Positions 45,749 to 54,841 of a stretch of DNA of 64,000 nucleotides are shown here, one piece after another; the first letter of the stretch is position 1, and every line of letters starts with the position of its first letter. Under the pieces are notes generated by a model, which did not search any database, was not told where the DNA came from, and saw nothing but the letters and a program-made list of their open reading frames with translations. The position numbers and the translations under genes were made by a program. The DNA comes from Alphaproteobacteria bacterium (lineage in GTDB: Bacteria; Pseudomonadota; Alphaproteobacteria; Caulobacterales; Parvularculaceae): assembly GCA_016125425.1 (NCBI GenBank), contig WGLT01000016.1:16168-80167 (forward strand). The letters are read 5' to 3'.

Positions 45749-47964
45749 TGACAGAAGAAACGAACGCCGGGCGCGGAGCGACGATCGGGGCGGGATTCGT
45801 CGGCGCCGGCTATATCGCGAGCTGGCATGCGGCGGGGCTGCGGCGCGTTCCGGGCGTGCGCCTCGCCGGCGTCTTCGACGCCGCCAGGGCCGCCGCAGAC
45901 GCTTTCGCTGCGCCGCGGGGCGTGCGGGTTTTCGGGTCGCTGGACGAATTGCTGTCGTCGCCGGAAATCGACTGCGTCCACGTTCTGACGCCGCCGGCCT
46001 CGCATTACGCGATCGCGCGCAAGGTCGTCGAAGCCGGCAAGCATTGCTTCGTTGAAAAACCGATGACGCTGGAGGCGGGCGAGGCGCGCGCGCTCGCGGA
46101 TCTCGCAAAGGCGCGCGGCGTCGCGCTCGGCGTCAATCACAATTTTCTGATGCTTCCCGGTTATGAGCGTTTGCGCAAAGACGTCGAAGCGGGCGTGATC
46201 GGGCCGGCGGATTCCTTCGCGGCGAATTGGCGCTATGCTTTCGCGCCATTGCGGTCCGGCCCCTACGGCATGTGGATGTTGCGCGAGCCGCAAAACATGC
46301 TCTTCGAAATCGGCGCCCATCTTTATGCGTTTCTCGCTGATCTCTTCGAAAATTTCGAAACGCGCGACGTATTGCTGCGTTATCCGATCGAGATGCCGGG
46401 GGGCGTCACGCAATATCAGGGCTGGCGTATTTCCGGTCTCGCCGGCGAAACCGCCGCGACGATCGACATTTCGCTGATCGAAGGCCATGACGAGCGTATG
46501 GTCGAATTGCGCGGGCTCGGCGCGGCCGCGCGCGTCGACTTCGCCAACGACGCCTATGTTCTCTCGCGCGCGCCGATGGGCGACATCATTGCGGGCCCGC
46601 TCGGCGCGCAGCTTTCCCTCGCCGGGCAAGCCGTGCGGACGGGGGCGGCGAACGCCGTCCGACAGGCCGCTTCGCTGAACGATCTCGCCCCTTACGGGCT
46701 TTCCATCACGCGCGCCTGCCAGAGCTTTTATGCTTCGCTCGCCGGTCGCGCGGCGCCGGATCGGCGCCTCGGGGCCGATCTTGCGGCGCGTTCGATCGCC
46801 ATGATGGCCGAAGCGGCCGCCAAAGCCGCGCCGCAATTGCGCCGCCGCGCGAGCGTGACGGCGATCGGCGCGCGCAAAAAGCCGACCATGCTGGTGATCG
46901 GCGGCGCCGGCTTTATCGGGCGCCCCCTTGTGGCCATGCTCGCCGATCGGGGATTCGGCGTGCGCGTTTTCTCGCGCGGAAAGCCGACGGGCTTCGAGCG
47001 CGCGGACGGCCGCGTCGAGCTTTTCACGGGCGATCTCAAATCCGAATCCGACCTCCTCGCGGCGATGGACGGCATTGAGGGCGTTTTCCATCTCGCCCGC
47101 GCGACGGAGAACGACTGGGATGGGTATCTCAGAAACGATGTCGCAGTGACGCGGCTCATCGGCGAGTGCTGCATTAAGGCGGGCGTCAAGCGCCTCGTAT
47201 ATACGGGCACGATAGACAGCTATGACGCATCTCGGCCGGATCGTCCGATTACAGAGGAAACGCCGTTCGAACATCTTGAGGAGCGCAATCTGTATGCGCG
47301 TTCGAAAGCGGCCTGCGAGGCGGCGCTGACGGAGCTCGCCGCCGAAAAAGGCCTGCCGCTCGTCATTGCGCGTCCGGCGATCGTGATCGGAAAGGGCGGG
47401 CCCTTGCAGCATTGGGGAATCGCCATGTGGCGCGGCGCGACCAGTTGCCGGCTCTGGGGGGACGGGGCGAATATCTATCCGTTCGTCTCCGTCGAAGACT
47501 GCGCCGACGGACTCGTCAGGACAATGACAACGCCCGGCGTCGAAGGCCGATCTTTCAATCTTGTCGGCGAACCGCTTCTGTCGGCGAAAGAGTATTTCAG
47601 CGAGATCGGCCGGTTTTATGGCGTCGAATTCCGCGCCGCGCCGACGCCGATCTGGAGCTATTACGCGACCGATCTCGTAAAATATTGGGCGAAGCGGCTT
47701 CTCGCCCGGAAAAAGAACGTCGCGCGTCCGAGCTATCGCGACTGGAAATCGCGCGCAAAGCTCTCGACCTTCCGTAATGACGCGGCGAAAACCGCGCTCG
47801 GCTGGGCGCCCGAAACCGACCGGGCGCGCTTTGTCCGCTCGACGATCGTCGAGGCCAATCTGTTCGGCGTCGGCGTAAAAAACGCGCCGTCCGGCGGGGG
47901 CGCCGCGCCGGCGGCGGAAGCGCCGCAAGAGGCGGGCGAGATGTCTCGCGCCGGCGGATCATAG
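45745..47964 (+). CDS. Bifunctional Gfo/Idh/MocA oxidoreductase - NAD-dependent epimerase/dehydratase
   Basis: This 739-residue fusion has an N-terminal Gfo/Idh/MocA domain (about 1-370) with FVGAGYIASWH and the EKP motif at residues 104-106. From about residue 380 an extended SDR follows with GGAGFIG (386-392) and the catalytic YxxxK as Tyr517/Lys521. Such a protein could carry out two successive steps on one nucleotide sugar, such as oxidation followed by epimerisation or reduction (inference). Its position in a glycosyltransferase operon supports a sugar-nucleotide role. Confidence 0.87.
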   Translation: MMTEETNAGRGATIGAGFVGAGYIASWHAAGLRRVPGVRLAGVFDAARAAADAFAAPRGVRVFGSLDELLSSPEIDCVHVLTPPASHYAIARKVVEAGKHCFVEKPMTLEAGEARALADLAKARGVALGVNHNFLMLPGYERLRKDVEAGVIGPADSFAANWRYAFAPLRSGPYGMWMLREPQNMLFEIGAHLYAFLADLFENFETRDVLLRYPIEMPGGVTQYQGWRISGLAGETAATIDISLIEGHDERMVELRGLGAAARVDFANDAYVLSRAPMGDIIAGPLGAQLSLAGQAVRTGAANAVRQAASLNDLAPYGLSITRACQSFYASLAGRAAPDRRLGADLAARSIAMMAEAAAKAAPQLRRRASVTAIGARKKPTMLVIGGAGFIGRPLVAMLADRGFGVRVFSRGKPTGFERADGRVELFTGDLKSESDLLAAMDGIEGVFHLARATENDWDGYLRNDVAVTRLIGECCIKAGVKRLVYTGTIDSYDASRPDRPITEETPFEHLEERNLYARSKAACEAALTELAAEKGLPLVIARPAIVIGKGGPLQHWGIAMWRGATSCRLWGDGANIYPFVSVEDCADGLVRTMTTPGVEGRSFNLVGEPLLSAKEYFSEIGRFYGVEFRAAPTPIWSYYATDLVKYWAKRLLARKKNVARPSYRDWKSRAKLSTFRNDAAKTALGWAPETDRARFVRSTIVEANLFGVGVKNAPSGGGAAPAAEAPQEAGEMSRAGGS

Positions 47965-48972
47965 ATGGCCGAAGCCGGGAAAGAGCGCGCGCCGCGCATA
48001 TTGACGGTCATCGTCAATTACAGGACCGCCGATCTCGTTGCGGCGCATTTTAACGCGCTCGTTGAAGAACGGCGCGAATTGCCCGGCCTTTCTGTCGCGA
48101 TTGTGGACAACGCTTCCCCCGGAGAGGATTTCAAGAAGCTGCAAGCGCTCGCCGCCCGCGAGGACCTTCGCGATTGGGTCGAAGTCATCGCCAGCCCAAA
48201 GAATGGCGGCTTCGCTTTCGGCAACAATCTCGCGATCCGGCCTGCGCTCCGCCGTCCGGCGCCGCCCGATTATGTTTTTCTCCTCAATCCCGACGCCTAT
48301 CCGAGGCCGGGCGGGCTTTCGACCCTTGTCAAATTCCTGGAGCGAAATCCGCGACTCGGAATCGCCGGCCCGCGTCTTGAAGACGCAGACGGAACTCCGC
48401 AAAGCTCCGCCTTCCGTTTTTTTTCAATCGCCGGCGAATTCGAAACCGCAGCGCGCACCGGGCTGATCTCGCGATTGCTGTCGGGCGCGCGCGTCGCTCC
48501 GCCGCCTTCCGACCGGACGGAACGCGCTGACTGGATCTGCGGCGCGGCCGTTTTGATCAGGCGCAATGTTTTTGACGCGATCGGCCTCTTTGATGAGGAT
48601 TATTTTCTCTATTTCGAGGAGACCGACTTCATGTTGCGTGCGGCGCGCGCAGGCTGGCAGACATGGATCGCGCCCAAGGCCCGGGTCGTGCACCTGAGGG
48701 GCCAGTCATCGGGCGGCGATGTGCCTGGCCTGCCGGCAAACGGGCCGGCGCCGGCCTATTGGTACCACTCTCGCGCCCATTACTTTCGCAAGAATAAAGG
48801 CGCCCTATACGCTCGGGCGGCGGACGCCGCCTGGCTCGCCGGCGCTCTCTTGTATTCGGCGCGGGCAAGACTCTTCGGCGACGGCGACGCGGCTTACTGG
48901 GCGGCCGTCCGGCGCTTCGCCAAGAGCCAGTTCGGCGGCGGGCTTCCCGCCGAGCCCGGGCGCGCGCGATGA
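47965..48972 (+). CDS. Glycosyltransferase family 2, rhamnosyltransferase-like
   Basis: This 335-residue GT2 enzyme of the WbbL/RfbN type has TVIVNYRTADLV, VDNASPGEDF, NGGFAFGNNLAI and LLNPDAYP as its DXD-equivalent, then FFEETDF-like YFEETDFMLRA. It starts immediately after the stop of the oxidoreductase-epimerase gene. Members often transfer rhamnose or related deoxysugars; the actual sugar is not proven. Confidence 0.91.
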   Translation: MAEAGKERAPRILTVIVNYRTADLVAAHFNALVEERRELPGLSVAIVDNASPGEDFKKLQALAAREDLRDWVEVIASPKNGGFAFGNNLAIRPALRRPAPPDYVFLLNPDAYPRPGGLSTLVKFLERNPRLGIAGPRLEDADGTPQSSAFRFFSIAGEFETAARTGLISRLLSGARVAPPPSDRTERADWICGAAVLIRRNVFDAIGLFDEDYFLYFEETDFMLRAARAGWQTWIAPKARVVHLRGQSSGGDVPGLPANGPAPAYWYHSRAHYFRKNKGALYARAADAAWLAGALLYSARARLFGDGDAAYWAAVRRFAKSQFGGGLPAEPGRAR

Positions 48973-49079
48973 AGGCGAGGGCGGCGCCGTTTTGGGACAG
49001 CGAAAATTTCGTGGCGGCCGGGCCGATCGCGCGCGGCGCCAAGGTTGCTGCATAGGAAGCGGGTTCACGGGGAAAGACC

Positions 49080-49910
49080 ATGTCGTATATCGAGATTTCC
49101 GATTTGGAACACGGCCTCTTTGACGCCGAGGCGATGAAGGGGAAAGGCGGCGATCTGCATGACGCCTATGTGTCGGCGACGCCGTTTCCGCACATCATGA
49201 TTGACGACTTCATCACGCCGTCGATCCTCGAGGCGTGCCTTGAGGCCTTCCCCACGCGGCCCGACCCGGACAGTCAGAGCTTCGATAGGGCGCAGGAGCG
49301 CTACAAGACATCCTACAATCCGGATTATCTCTCGCCGCGGGTGCGCTCGTTCTTCTATTCCCTGAACTCCCGGCCCTTCATTGAATTTCTTGAGAATATG
49401 ACGGGGATTAAAGGCCTCATCCCCGACCCCTATTTTCTCGGCGGCGGGTTTCATGAAACGTTCGAGGGCGGACATCTAAGCGTGCACGCCGACTTCAATC
49501 TGCACGGGCCGATGAAACTTGAGCGCCGGCTCAACCTGCTCATCTACCTCAACAAGGACTGGAAAGCCGATTATGGCGGCTCTCTGGAACTCTGGGATGA
49601 GAAAATGACGCGTTGCGTCGAGACGATCGAACCGAAATTCAATCGCTGCGTCGTCTTCTCGACCAACGCGAAAAGTTTTCACGGTCATCCGGCGCCGATC
49701 CGTCATCCCGAAAAGAAATCCCGCCGGTCGATCGCGCTGTATTACTACACCGCCACCTGGGACGGGAAAGCGCGTCCGTTCACGACGCAGTTCAAGGCGC
49801 GTCCGAAGACGGAGGACAAGGTCGACTGGACCGTGCGCCGCGACGAGATCATGCGCGATATCCTGCCGCCGATCGTCATGCGGGGCCTTCGCCGTCTCGG
49901 ATTGCGTTAG
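49080..49910 (+). CDS. 2-oxoglutarate/Fe(II)-dependent oxygenase
   Basis: This 276-residue protein of the prolyl-hydroxylase-like 2OG oxygenase class has facial-triad candidates His136-x-Asp138 in VHADFNLH and His201 or His203 in SFHGHP, with a basic Arg in KKSRRSIAL for 2-oxoglutarate. The RLNLLIYLNKDW strand and YGGSLELWD are typical. It closes the plus-strand polysaccharide series after a 107-base gap. It may hydroxylate a sugar, lipid or protein of the locus; the substrate is not known. Confidence 0.88.
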   Translation: MSYIEISDLEHGLFDAEAMKGKGGDLHDAYVSATPFPHIMIDDFITPSILEACLEAFPTRPDPDSQSFDRAQERYKTSYNPDYLSPRVRSFFYSLNSRPFIEFLENMTGIKGLIPDPYFLGGGFHETFEGGHLSVHADFNLHGPMKLERRLNLLIYLNKDWKADYGGSLELWDEKMTRCVETIEPKFNRCVVFSTNAKSFHGHPAPIRHPEKKSRRSIALYYYTATWDGKARPFTTQFKARPKTEDKVDWTVRRDEIMRDILPPIVMRGLRRLGLR

Positions 49911-49942
49911 GGCGGAATCCCGCGCAGTTGACCGGGTGCGAT

Positions 49943-51112
49943 TCAGCGCGGCGCGCATGACGAGGCCGGCTTGCGTCCGGCCTCCCATTCGCGTCTGACG
50001 TCTTCGTCCGTCTCGTCTCCGGCCCGGCGAGCCCTTTGCGCTTCGAATTCCGCCGCGCTGAGAAGCCGGCTCAGGGCCCAGACAGCAGCCCCGCGCACGA
50101 GCGGCGACGCATCGTCAAGGCGCGCTTCGGCGACGTCGGCGAGGCGGACAAGTCCGGAATTGCCGATCGCGATCATCACATTGCGCAAAAACCGGTCGCG
50201 CCCGGTCCGCTTGACCGGCGAGCCGGAAAAAAACGCGCGGAACGCTGCGTCGTCTAGCCGGGCGAGCGCTTCGAGCTTCGGCGCATTCAGCGTCTCGCGC
50301 GCATGCAGCGCGGTTTCGCGCGCCTGCGCGGCGAATTTGTTCCAGGGACACGCCGCCAGACAGTCATCGCACCCATAGATGCGATTGCCGATCGCCGTTC
50401 GAAATTCGCGGGGGATCGGTCCCTTGTGTTCAATGGTAAGATAGGAAATACAGCGACGCGCATCGAGTTGATAAGGCGCCGGAAAAGCGCGCGTCGGACA
50501 GATGTCGAGACAGGCGCGGCAGGTTCCGCAATGATCCGGTTCCGGCGCATCTGCGGCGAATTCGAGCGTTGAAAACACCGCCCCGAGAAAAAGCCAGGAT
50601 CCGCGTTTCTTCGAGACAAGATTGGTGTGCTTGCCCTGCCAGCCGAGTCCGGCGCGCGCGCCCAGCGGTTTCTCCATCACCGGCGCGGTGTCGACGAAAA
50701 CTTTCACCTCTCCGCCAAGCGTTTCGACTATGAACCGCGCGAGCGCTTTCAACTTCTTCTTGACGACGTCGTGATAGTCGCGGCCGCGCGCATAGACCGA
50801 GACGGCGCCGCAATCCCTTTTTGCGAGAACGGCGAGCGGATCCTCCCGCGGCCCGTAATTGAGTCCCAGCATCACGACGGAGCGCGCTTCGGGCCAGAGA
50901 TTCCGCGGCGCCGCGCGCTCGCGGCTGCGCGCCGCCATCCATTCCATGTCCCCATGGCGCCCGTCGGCGAGGAAGCGCGCAAGGCGCTCAGTCTGCAAAG
51001 GCGGCGCATCCGCGTCGCAAAAGCCCGCGACGTCGAATCCAAGTTCGAGCGCGCGGGCGCGCACGATTTCGGCGCGCTCGGCCGGCGATCGCTCAGAAGT
51101 CGAGATCGTCAT
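49943..51112 (-). CDS. queG: Epoxyqueuosine reductase QueG
   Basis: This 389-residue iron-sulfur, cobalamin-dependent enzyme completes queuosine synthesis in tRNA. Two ferredoxin-type clusters are visible: [16 protein letters not shown] and [13 protein letters not shown]. The C-terminal HEAT-like part ([14 protein letters not shown]) follows. It overlaps by 20 bases the end of the GST gene upstream, so the two are probably one transcript. Confidence 0.95.
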   Translation of the reverse strand: MTISTSERSPAERAEIVRARALELGFDVAGFCDADAPPLQTERLARFLADGRHGDMEWMAARSRERAAPRNLWPEARSVVMLGLNYGPREDPLAVLAKRDCGAVSVYARGRDYHDVVKKKLKALARFIVETLGGEVKVFVDTAPVMEKPLGARAGLGWQGKHTNLVSKKRGSWLFLGAVFSTLEFAADAPEPDHCGTCRACLDICPTRAFPAPYQLDARRCISYLTIEHKGPIPREFRTAIGNRIYGCDDCLAACPWNKFAAQARETALHARETLNAPKLEALARLDDAAFRAFFSGSPVKRTGRDRFLRNVMIAIGNSGLVRLADVAEARLDDASPLVRGAAVWALSRLLSAAEFEAQRARRAGDETDEDVRREWEAGRKPASSCAPR

Positions 51113-51773
51113 AATGCGAGGGCGGCGGGGCGCCCTCCAGGCGGTCTGCGAGTATCGGCCGAAAGCTCGGCCGACATTTCATCCGGAGATACCATTCCTT
51201 GACAGTCGGGAACTCCGACCACGGAACAGCGCTCACATAGTCATTGGCCGACAGATGCGCCGCCGCCGCGACATCGGCGAGAGTCATTCTCTCGCCGGCG
51301 AGCCAGGCGCGGCGGTCGAGCAGCCAGGCGAGATAGTCGAGATGCCAGCGCATGCGTTCCGCGCCGGCCCGATAGGGCTCCGGCTCAAGGCGGCGCGCGC
51401 CCGCGAGTCGCTCGTCGACGCGGCGGCGCAGAATGAGCTGGTTCACTTCCGATTCGAATTTCCGGTCGAACCAGTGGGCGATGCGCCGCGCCTCGCCGCG
51501 CGCGGCTGACGTGGCGGGCAACATGGGGGCCGCGCCATAGGCCTCTTCGAGATAATCGGCGATGACAAGGGCGGGCGCGACCGCGACCTCCCCGCCGGTC
51601 GGCGGCTCGTCGATAAGAACCGGAATTTCGCCCGCCGGATTGCGCGCCAGCAATTCGGCCGGTTCGCGCCAGGGCGGAGTCTCGACGAGACAAACCGGCA
51701 GGCCTTTTTCGGCCAGTAAGATTCGCGCCATCCGCGAGCCGGGATCGAGCGGCATGTGCAGCAAGGTTCGCAT
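51093..51773 (-). CDS. Glutathione S-transferase family protein
   Basis: This 226-residue GST has an N-terminal thioredoxin-fold domain ([29 protein letters not shown]) and an alpha-helical C-terminal domain with [18 protein letters not shown]. The first motif lacks the usual Tyr or Cys and has Ser in DPGSRM, which may be the thiol-contacting residue. The start at 51773 avoids a long Arg-rich upstream stretch. It overlaps queG. Confidence 0.88.
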   Translation of the reverse strand: MRTLLHMPLDPGSRMARILLAEKGLPVCLVETPPWREPAELLARNPAGEIPVLIDEPPTGGEVAVAPALVIADYLEEAYGAAPMLPATSAARGEARRIAHWFDRKFESEVNQLILRRRVDERLAGARRLEPEPYRAGAERMRWHLDYLAWLLDRRAWLAGERMTLADVAAAAHLSANDYVSAVPWSEFPTVKEWYLRMKCRPSFRPILADRLEGAPPPSHYDDLDF

Positions 51774-51946
51774 GGCGGGCGACCCTATAGCAGACGTCAG
51801 AAAACAGAAGCCACAGATACAAAAATTAACGCGGGCGAGCGGCGCGCCGCCCCGCCGCCGCCCGGCAGACCCCTTGCTTTGCTTTGCCTGTGACCGGCGC
51901 CGTCCGGCGCCGCTTTGGAACAGCCTGCGGGCGAAAAGGACCATGG

Positions 51947-53572
51947 ATGAGCGAGGCGAGGGCCGAATCCCAGTTTGACGCAGCCTGGCGCCGGCCTGCG
52001 CCCCGCGCGCGCCGATTCGCCATGATGCTGTACGGCTGGCGCCAGCCAGGCTGGGTGTGCCTGTTTGCTCTCCTCGCCGCCGCGCCCTTCGTCTTCGCGG
52101 CCTTCCTCGCCCCGGCGCTGCTGAGCCTCAAGCCGACCGCTGAGATGATCGGGCCGATCGCAGACGCGCGCGCGATCGCGGCGGGCGGCGCGCCGTTAAA
52201 ATCCTCGTCTGCGCCGTTCTACTCATTGCTTCTCCTCGCCGCCGACCGGTTTGCGGATTCTCCGGGGCGCATCCATCTTCTCGCCAAGGGGATCGCCGCC
52301 GCGCTCGTCGCCGGACCGCTCGCCTATCTTTGCGCGGCGCGGTTTCCCGCAGCCCTTTCGGTGCTGATGACCGCCGCGCTCGCCGCCTATGCCGCCGCGC
52401 CTTTTTCCGGACCGCAGGATGTCGCGCTCGCCTTTTTCATCGTCACGGCGACCGCGCTCATTTGTTCGTCTGCGGACAATAGCGCTTCGCGAGCGCGGAT
52501 AGAGGGAGTCATCGCTGCGGCCGGCCTCGTCATTCTCTGGCTGTTGAGTCCGGCCTTTTCTCTGGCCGGCTTTGTGACGCTCGCATTTTCGCCGCTCCTG
52601 GCGGGTCTTTCGGGCGCATCGCGCTATTCCCTTGCTGCGATTCTCTTCGTGGCGGGCGCGCTCCTGATCGAAGCGGCCGCGCCCGGCATGAACATCGCGC
52701 GCGCGCACGCGGCCTCGGCGGTGTTTTCCGCGCGGGCCGCAGTCGGGGGCGAAGGCGCGATCGCGCTGACGGGCATGGCCGCCTCGGGCGTCGTCGTCAT
52801 CGCCGCCGCCGCCATATTCGGCGGGCCTGAACACTGGCGGAGCTGGGGCGCAGGCGCGGGGCTTCTCCTCGTCTCGCTGGTCGCGGCGCGATTTGCGGAG
52901 GCGAACGCAACGCCGATCATTGTGATGGCCGCGGCGCTCGCCTGTTTTTCGACCGCTTCGCCGTTTTATGACGGGATCTTCAGCGGTCACGACCGCGCAA
53001 GCATTTCGATCGCCGTCGCAGCGGCGAGCCTCACCCTTTTCTGGACCGGCGCGATTGCGGTTCACGCCGCCGGCCAGTTCTTTCTCCAGCACCGCACGAC
53101 TTTGGGCGCGCCTGAGAATATCCGCGCCGAACTCGGGCTTGTGCAGCCCGGAGGGCCAACCATCGCCCGCTGGATCGAAGAGGGCCGGTTCTCGACGCCG
53201 GAGGCGCGCGATCTTTTCGCCCTCGCGCCGGTCGACCAGTCCGAAATGCTGCTGGAGGCGGCGGCGCACGCCAAGAAGATTGCAAGCTACGGCCTCGATG
53301 TCGCGATCCTCACGGGCGCGGACGCCGCCTGCGTCATCGCCGAAAAACGCGCCTGCCGCCCCAGCGGCGAAAAGGCCGCAAACAGCGCCAAGGTCGTCTT
53401 CGTGCCGCGCCTCGATCTCGACCCGTCCACGGCGGACGCGAAATTGAATTCGCAGGCGCTGCTCTACACCGAATTCAAGCTCGTCGAGCAAACGCCGCTG
53501 TGGGACGTGTGGGTGCGCCGCGGCGCCACGCTGCCCGAAGACGCATTGAAGGGTCTCAAGGGAGCGCTCTAG
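51947..53572 (+). CDS. Multi-pass membrane protein, GT-C-like architecture
   Basis: This 541-residue protein has about ten hydrophobic segments (about residues 30-395) followed by a soluble C-terminal domain of about 145 residues with Cys in AACVIAEKRAC. An acidic loop after TM1 (IADARAIAAGGAPL) and PFYSLLLL resemble the start of GT39/GT83-type membrane glycosyltransferases, but no catalytic acidic pair is certain. The ATG has AAGGA six to seven bases upstream. It could be a glycan-modifying or polymerase-type protein of the polysaccharide region (inference). Confidence 0.7.
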   Translation: MSEARAESQFDAAWRRPAPRARRFAMMLYGWRQPGWVCLFALLAAAPFVFAAFLAPALLSLKPTAEMIGPIADARAIAAGGAPLKSSSAPFYSLLLLAADRFADSPGRIHLLAKGIAAALVAGPLAYLCAARFPAALSVLMTAALAAYAAAPFSGPQDVALAFFIVTATALICSSADNSASRARIEGVIAAAGLVILWLLSPAFSLAGFVTLAFSPLLAGLSGASRYSLAAILFVAGALLIEAAAPGMNIARAHAASAVFSARAAVGGEGAIALTGMAASGVVVIAAAAIFGGPEHWRSWGAGAGLLLVSLVAARFAEANATPIIVMAAALACFSTASPFYDGIFSGHDRASISIAVAAASLTLFWTGAIAVHAAGQFFLQHRTTLGAPENIRAELGLVQPGGPTIARWIEEGRFSTPEARDLFALAPVDQSEMLLEAAAHAKKIASYGLDVAILTGADAACVIAEKRACRPSGEKAANSAKVVFVPRLDLDPSTADAKLNSQALLYTEFKLVEQTPLWDVWVRRGATLPEDALKGLKGAL

Positions 53573-54368
53573 CCGCGCCCCACGCTATGAAATGCGGATT
53601 ATCGAATCCGCGGCTCTTTTTGCCGTAGCGCAAAGGCTCTCCGGACGGATAGACCTCGACGCGTCCGCCGGCGGCTTCGAGCACCGCCTGGCCCGCGCCC
53701 GTATCCCATTCCATGGTCCGGCCGAGACGGGGATAAACATCGGCCGCGCCCTCGGCGATGAGGCAGAATTTGAGCGACGAGCCCGCGGCGGCGAATTCTG
53801 CGATTTTGAGCGTTTTCAGGAAATCGTCGGTCTCCGGCGAACGGTGGCTGCGGCTTGCGACGGCGACGAGCCCCTTTTCCGGCGCCGGCCGCGCCGCGAT
53901 CGCCTGCTTCGGCCCCGCCGCGCCCTGTTCGTCAATGTCGATGCGCAACGCGCCCAACGAACGCGCGCCGGCGTAAAGACGCCGGATCGCCGGCGCATAG
54001 ACGACCCCGAGGACCGGCTTTTCATCGCGAACCAGCGCGATATTCACCGTGAACTCGCCATTGCGGCTGATGAACTCCTTCGTTCCGTCAAGCGGATCGA
54101 CGAGGAAAAACACCGAGCCGAGATCGGGAATGCGCCCCTCGGCGGCGCTTTCCTCAGCAAGCACCGGAATGGCCGGCGCAAGCGCGGCGAGCCCTCTCAG
54201 GATTATCTCCTCGCACAGACGGTCGGCCTCAGTGACGGGCGAGGCGTCTTCCTTCTTCTCAAATCCGAAATCCCCGGCGTACACGCTGAGCGCCGCCGCG
54301 CCGGCTGAGAGCGCCAGATCGATCAGCGGCTCAAGAAGCCGCGCGTCCTCGTCGCGGGAAGGGCTCAA
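53556..54368 (-). CDS. cysQ: 3'(2'),5'-bisphosphate nucleotidase CysQ
   Basis: This 270-residue Mg-dependent phosphatase of the IMPase superfamily hydrolyses 3'-phosphoadenosine 5'-phosphate. Motifs are LAEESAAEGR, FFLVDPLDGTKEFISRNGEFTVNIAL and the late MEWDTGAGQAVLEAAGG. It overlaps the convergent membrane-protein gene by 17 bases. PAP turnover links it to sulfate activation, though no other cys gene is in the window. Confidence 0.94.
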   Translation of the reverse strand: MSPSRDEDARLLEPLIDLALSAGAAALSVYAGDFGFEKKEDASPVTEADRLCEEIILRGLAALAPAIPVLAEESAAEGRIPDLGSVFFLVDPLDGTKEFISRNGEFTVNIALVRDEKPVLGVVYAPAIRRLYAGARSLGALRIDIDEQGAAGPKQAIAARPAPEKGLVAVASRSHRSPETDDFLKTLKIAEFAAAGSSLKFCLIAEGAADVYPRLGRTMEWDTGAGQAVLEAAGGRVEVYPSGEPLRYGKKSRGFDNPHFIAWGAARALP

Positions 54369-54399
54369 GATCGGTCTCCAATCGCGGGAAAGAAAAGGC

Positions 54400-54624
54400 T
54401 TATTTGAATGCGACGATCGTGAAGGCCGCCGTCTGTTGGGGCGTTATACCGCCGGCCGGAATGACCCTGTCAACAATCCATCCCTCCTGGGCGAGATCGT
54501 TCAGCTTGGTCTCAAGCGCCTGCGCGGCTGAACGCGCATAAGCCGCCTCGTCGGCGAACAGGCCCCAGGGTCTGCGTTTGGCGTCCCGCCAGCTGACATG
54601 GAAAGAGGCGAACTGCTTCGACAT
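54400..54624 (-). CDS. Small DUF4177-like protein
   Basis: This 74-residue protein contains ALETKLNDLAQEGWIVDRVIP, which matches the DUF4177 pattern of a helix followed by EGWEV and a beta strand ending in AAFTIVAFK. The start has an AGGTGG site. It lies 31 bases upstream of cysQ in the same direction and may be cotranscribed. Function unknown. Confidence 0.65.
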   Translation of the reverse strand: MSKQFASFHVSWRDAKRRPWGLFADEAAYARSAAQALETKLNDLAQEGWIVDRVIPAGGITPQQTAAFTIVAFK

Positions 54625-54734
54625 CCGAACACCACCTGCCGTTCGCGATCCGCCTCCAGCGGACGCTGTCGCGTTAACGATTGCTAACCTATCGCCAAGT
54701 CCGAGGCGCGAAAAGGCGCGCGATGCTGCTGCGA

Positions 54735-54790
54735 TGCAAAACAACCCTTGCCAAGGGGCCGGCCAACTGGTCTTTTGCATGGCGTTTGCA
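54735..54790. promoter_or_regulatory. Candidate regulatory cluster before the sugar-phosphate transferase gene
   Basis: In the 217-base divergent region, TGCAAA (54735), CCCTTG-C-CAAGGG (54745-54757, a perfect 13-bp inverted repeat) and two direct TTTGCA copies exactly 11 bases apart (54774 and 54785) are clustered within 56 bases. One-helical-turn spacing suggests a regulator binding side by side. Confidence 0.35.
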
Positions 54791-54841
54791 AGGGCTCGCC
54801 CAGACCCCTGACAGGCGAAAACCGAACACGGACGACACTCC

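Noticed and set aside
45694..47928. A 744-codon minus-strand open frame
   Set aside because: It is antisense to the oxidoreductase-epimerase gene, has Arg-rich low-complexity composition and no motifs.
54670..54690. TTAAC/TAAC pair resembling a CtrA site
   Set aside because: Half-site spacing and sequence deviate from the TTAA-N7-TTAA consensus.
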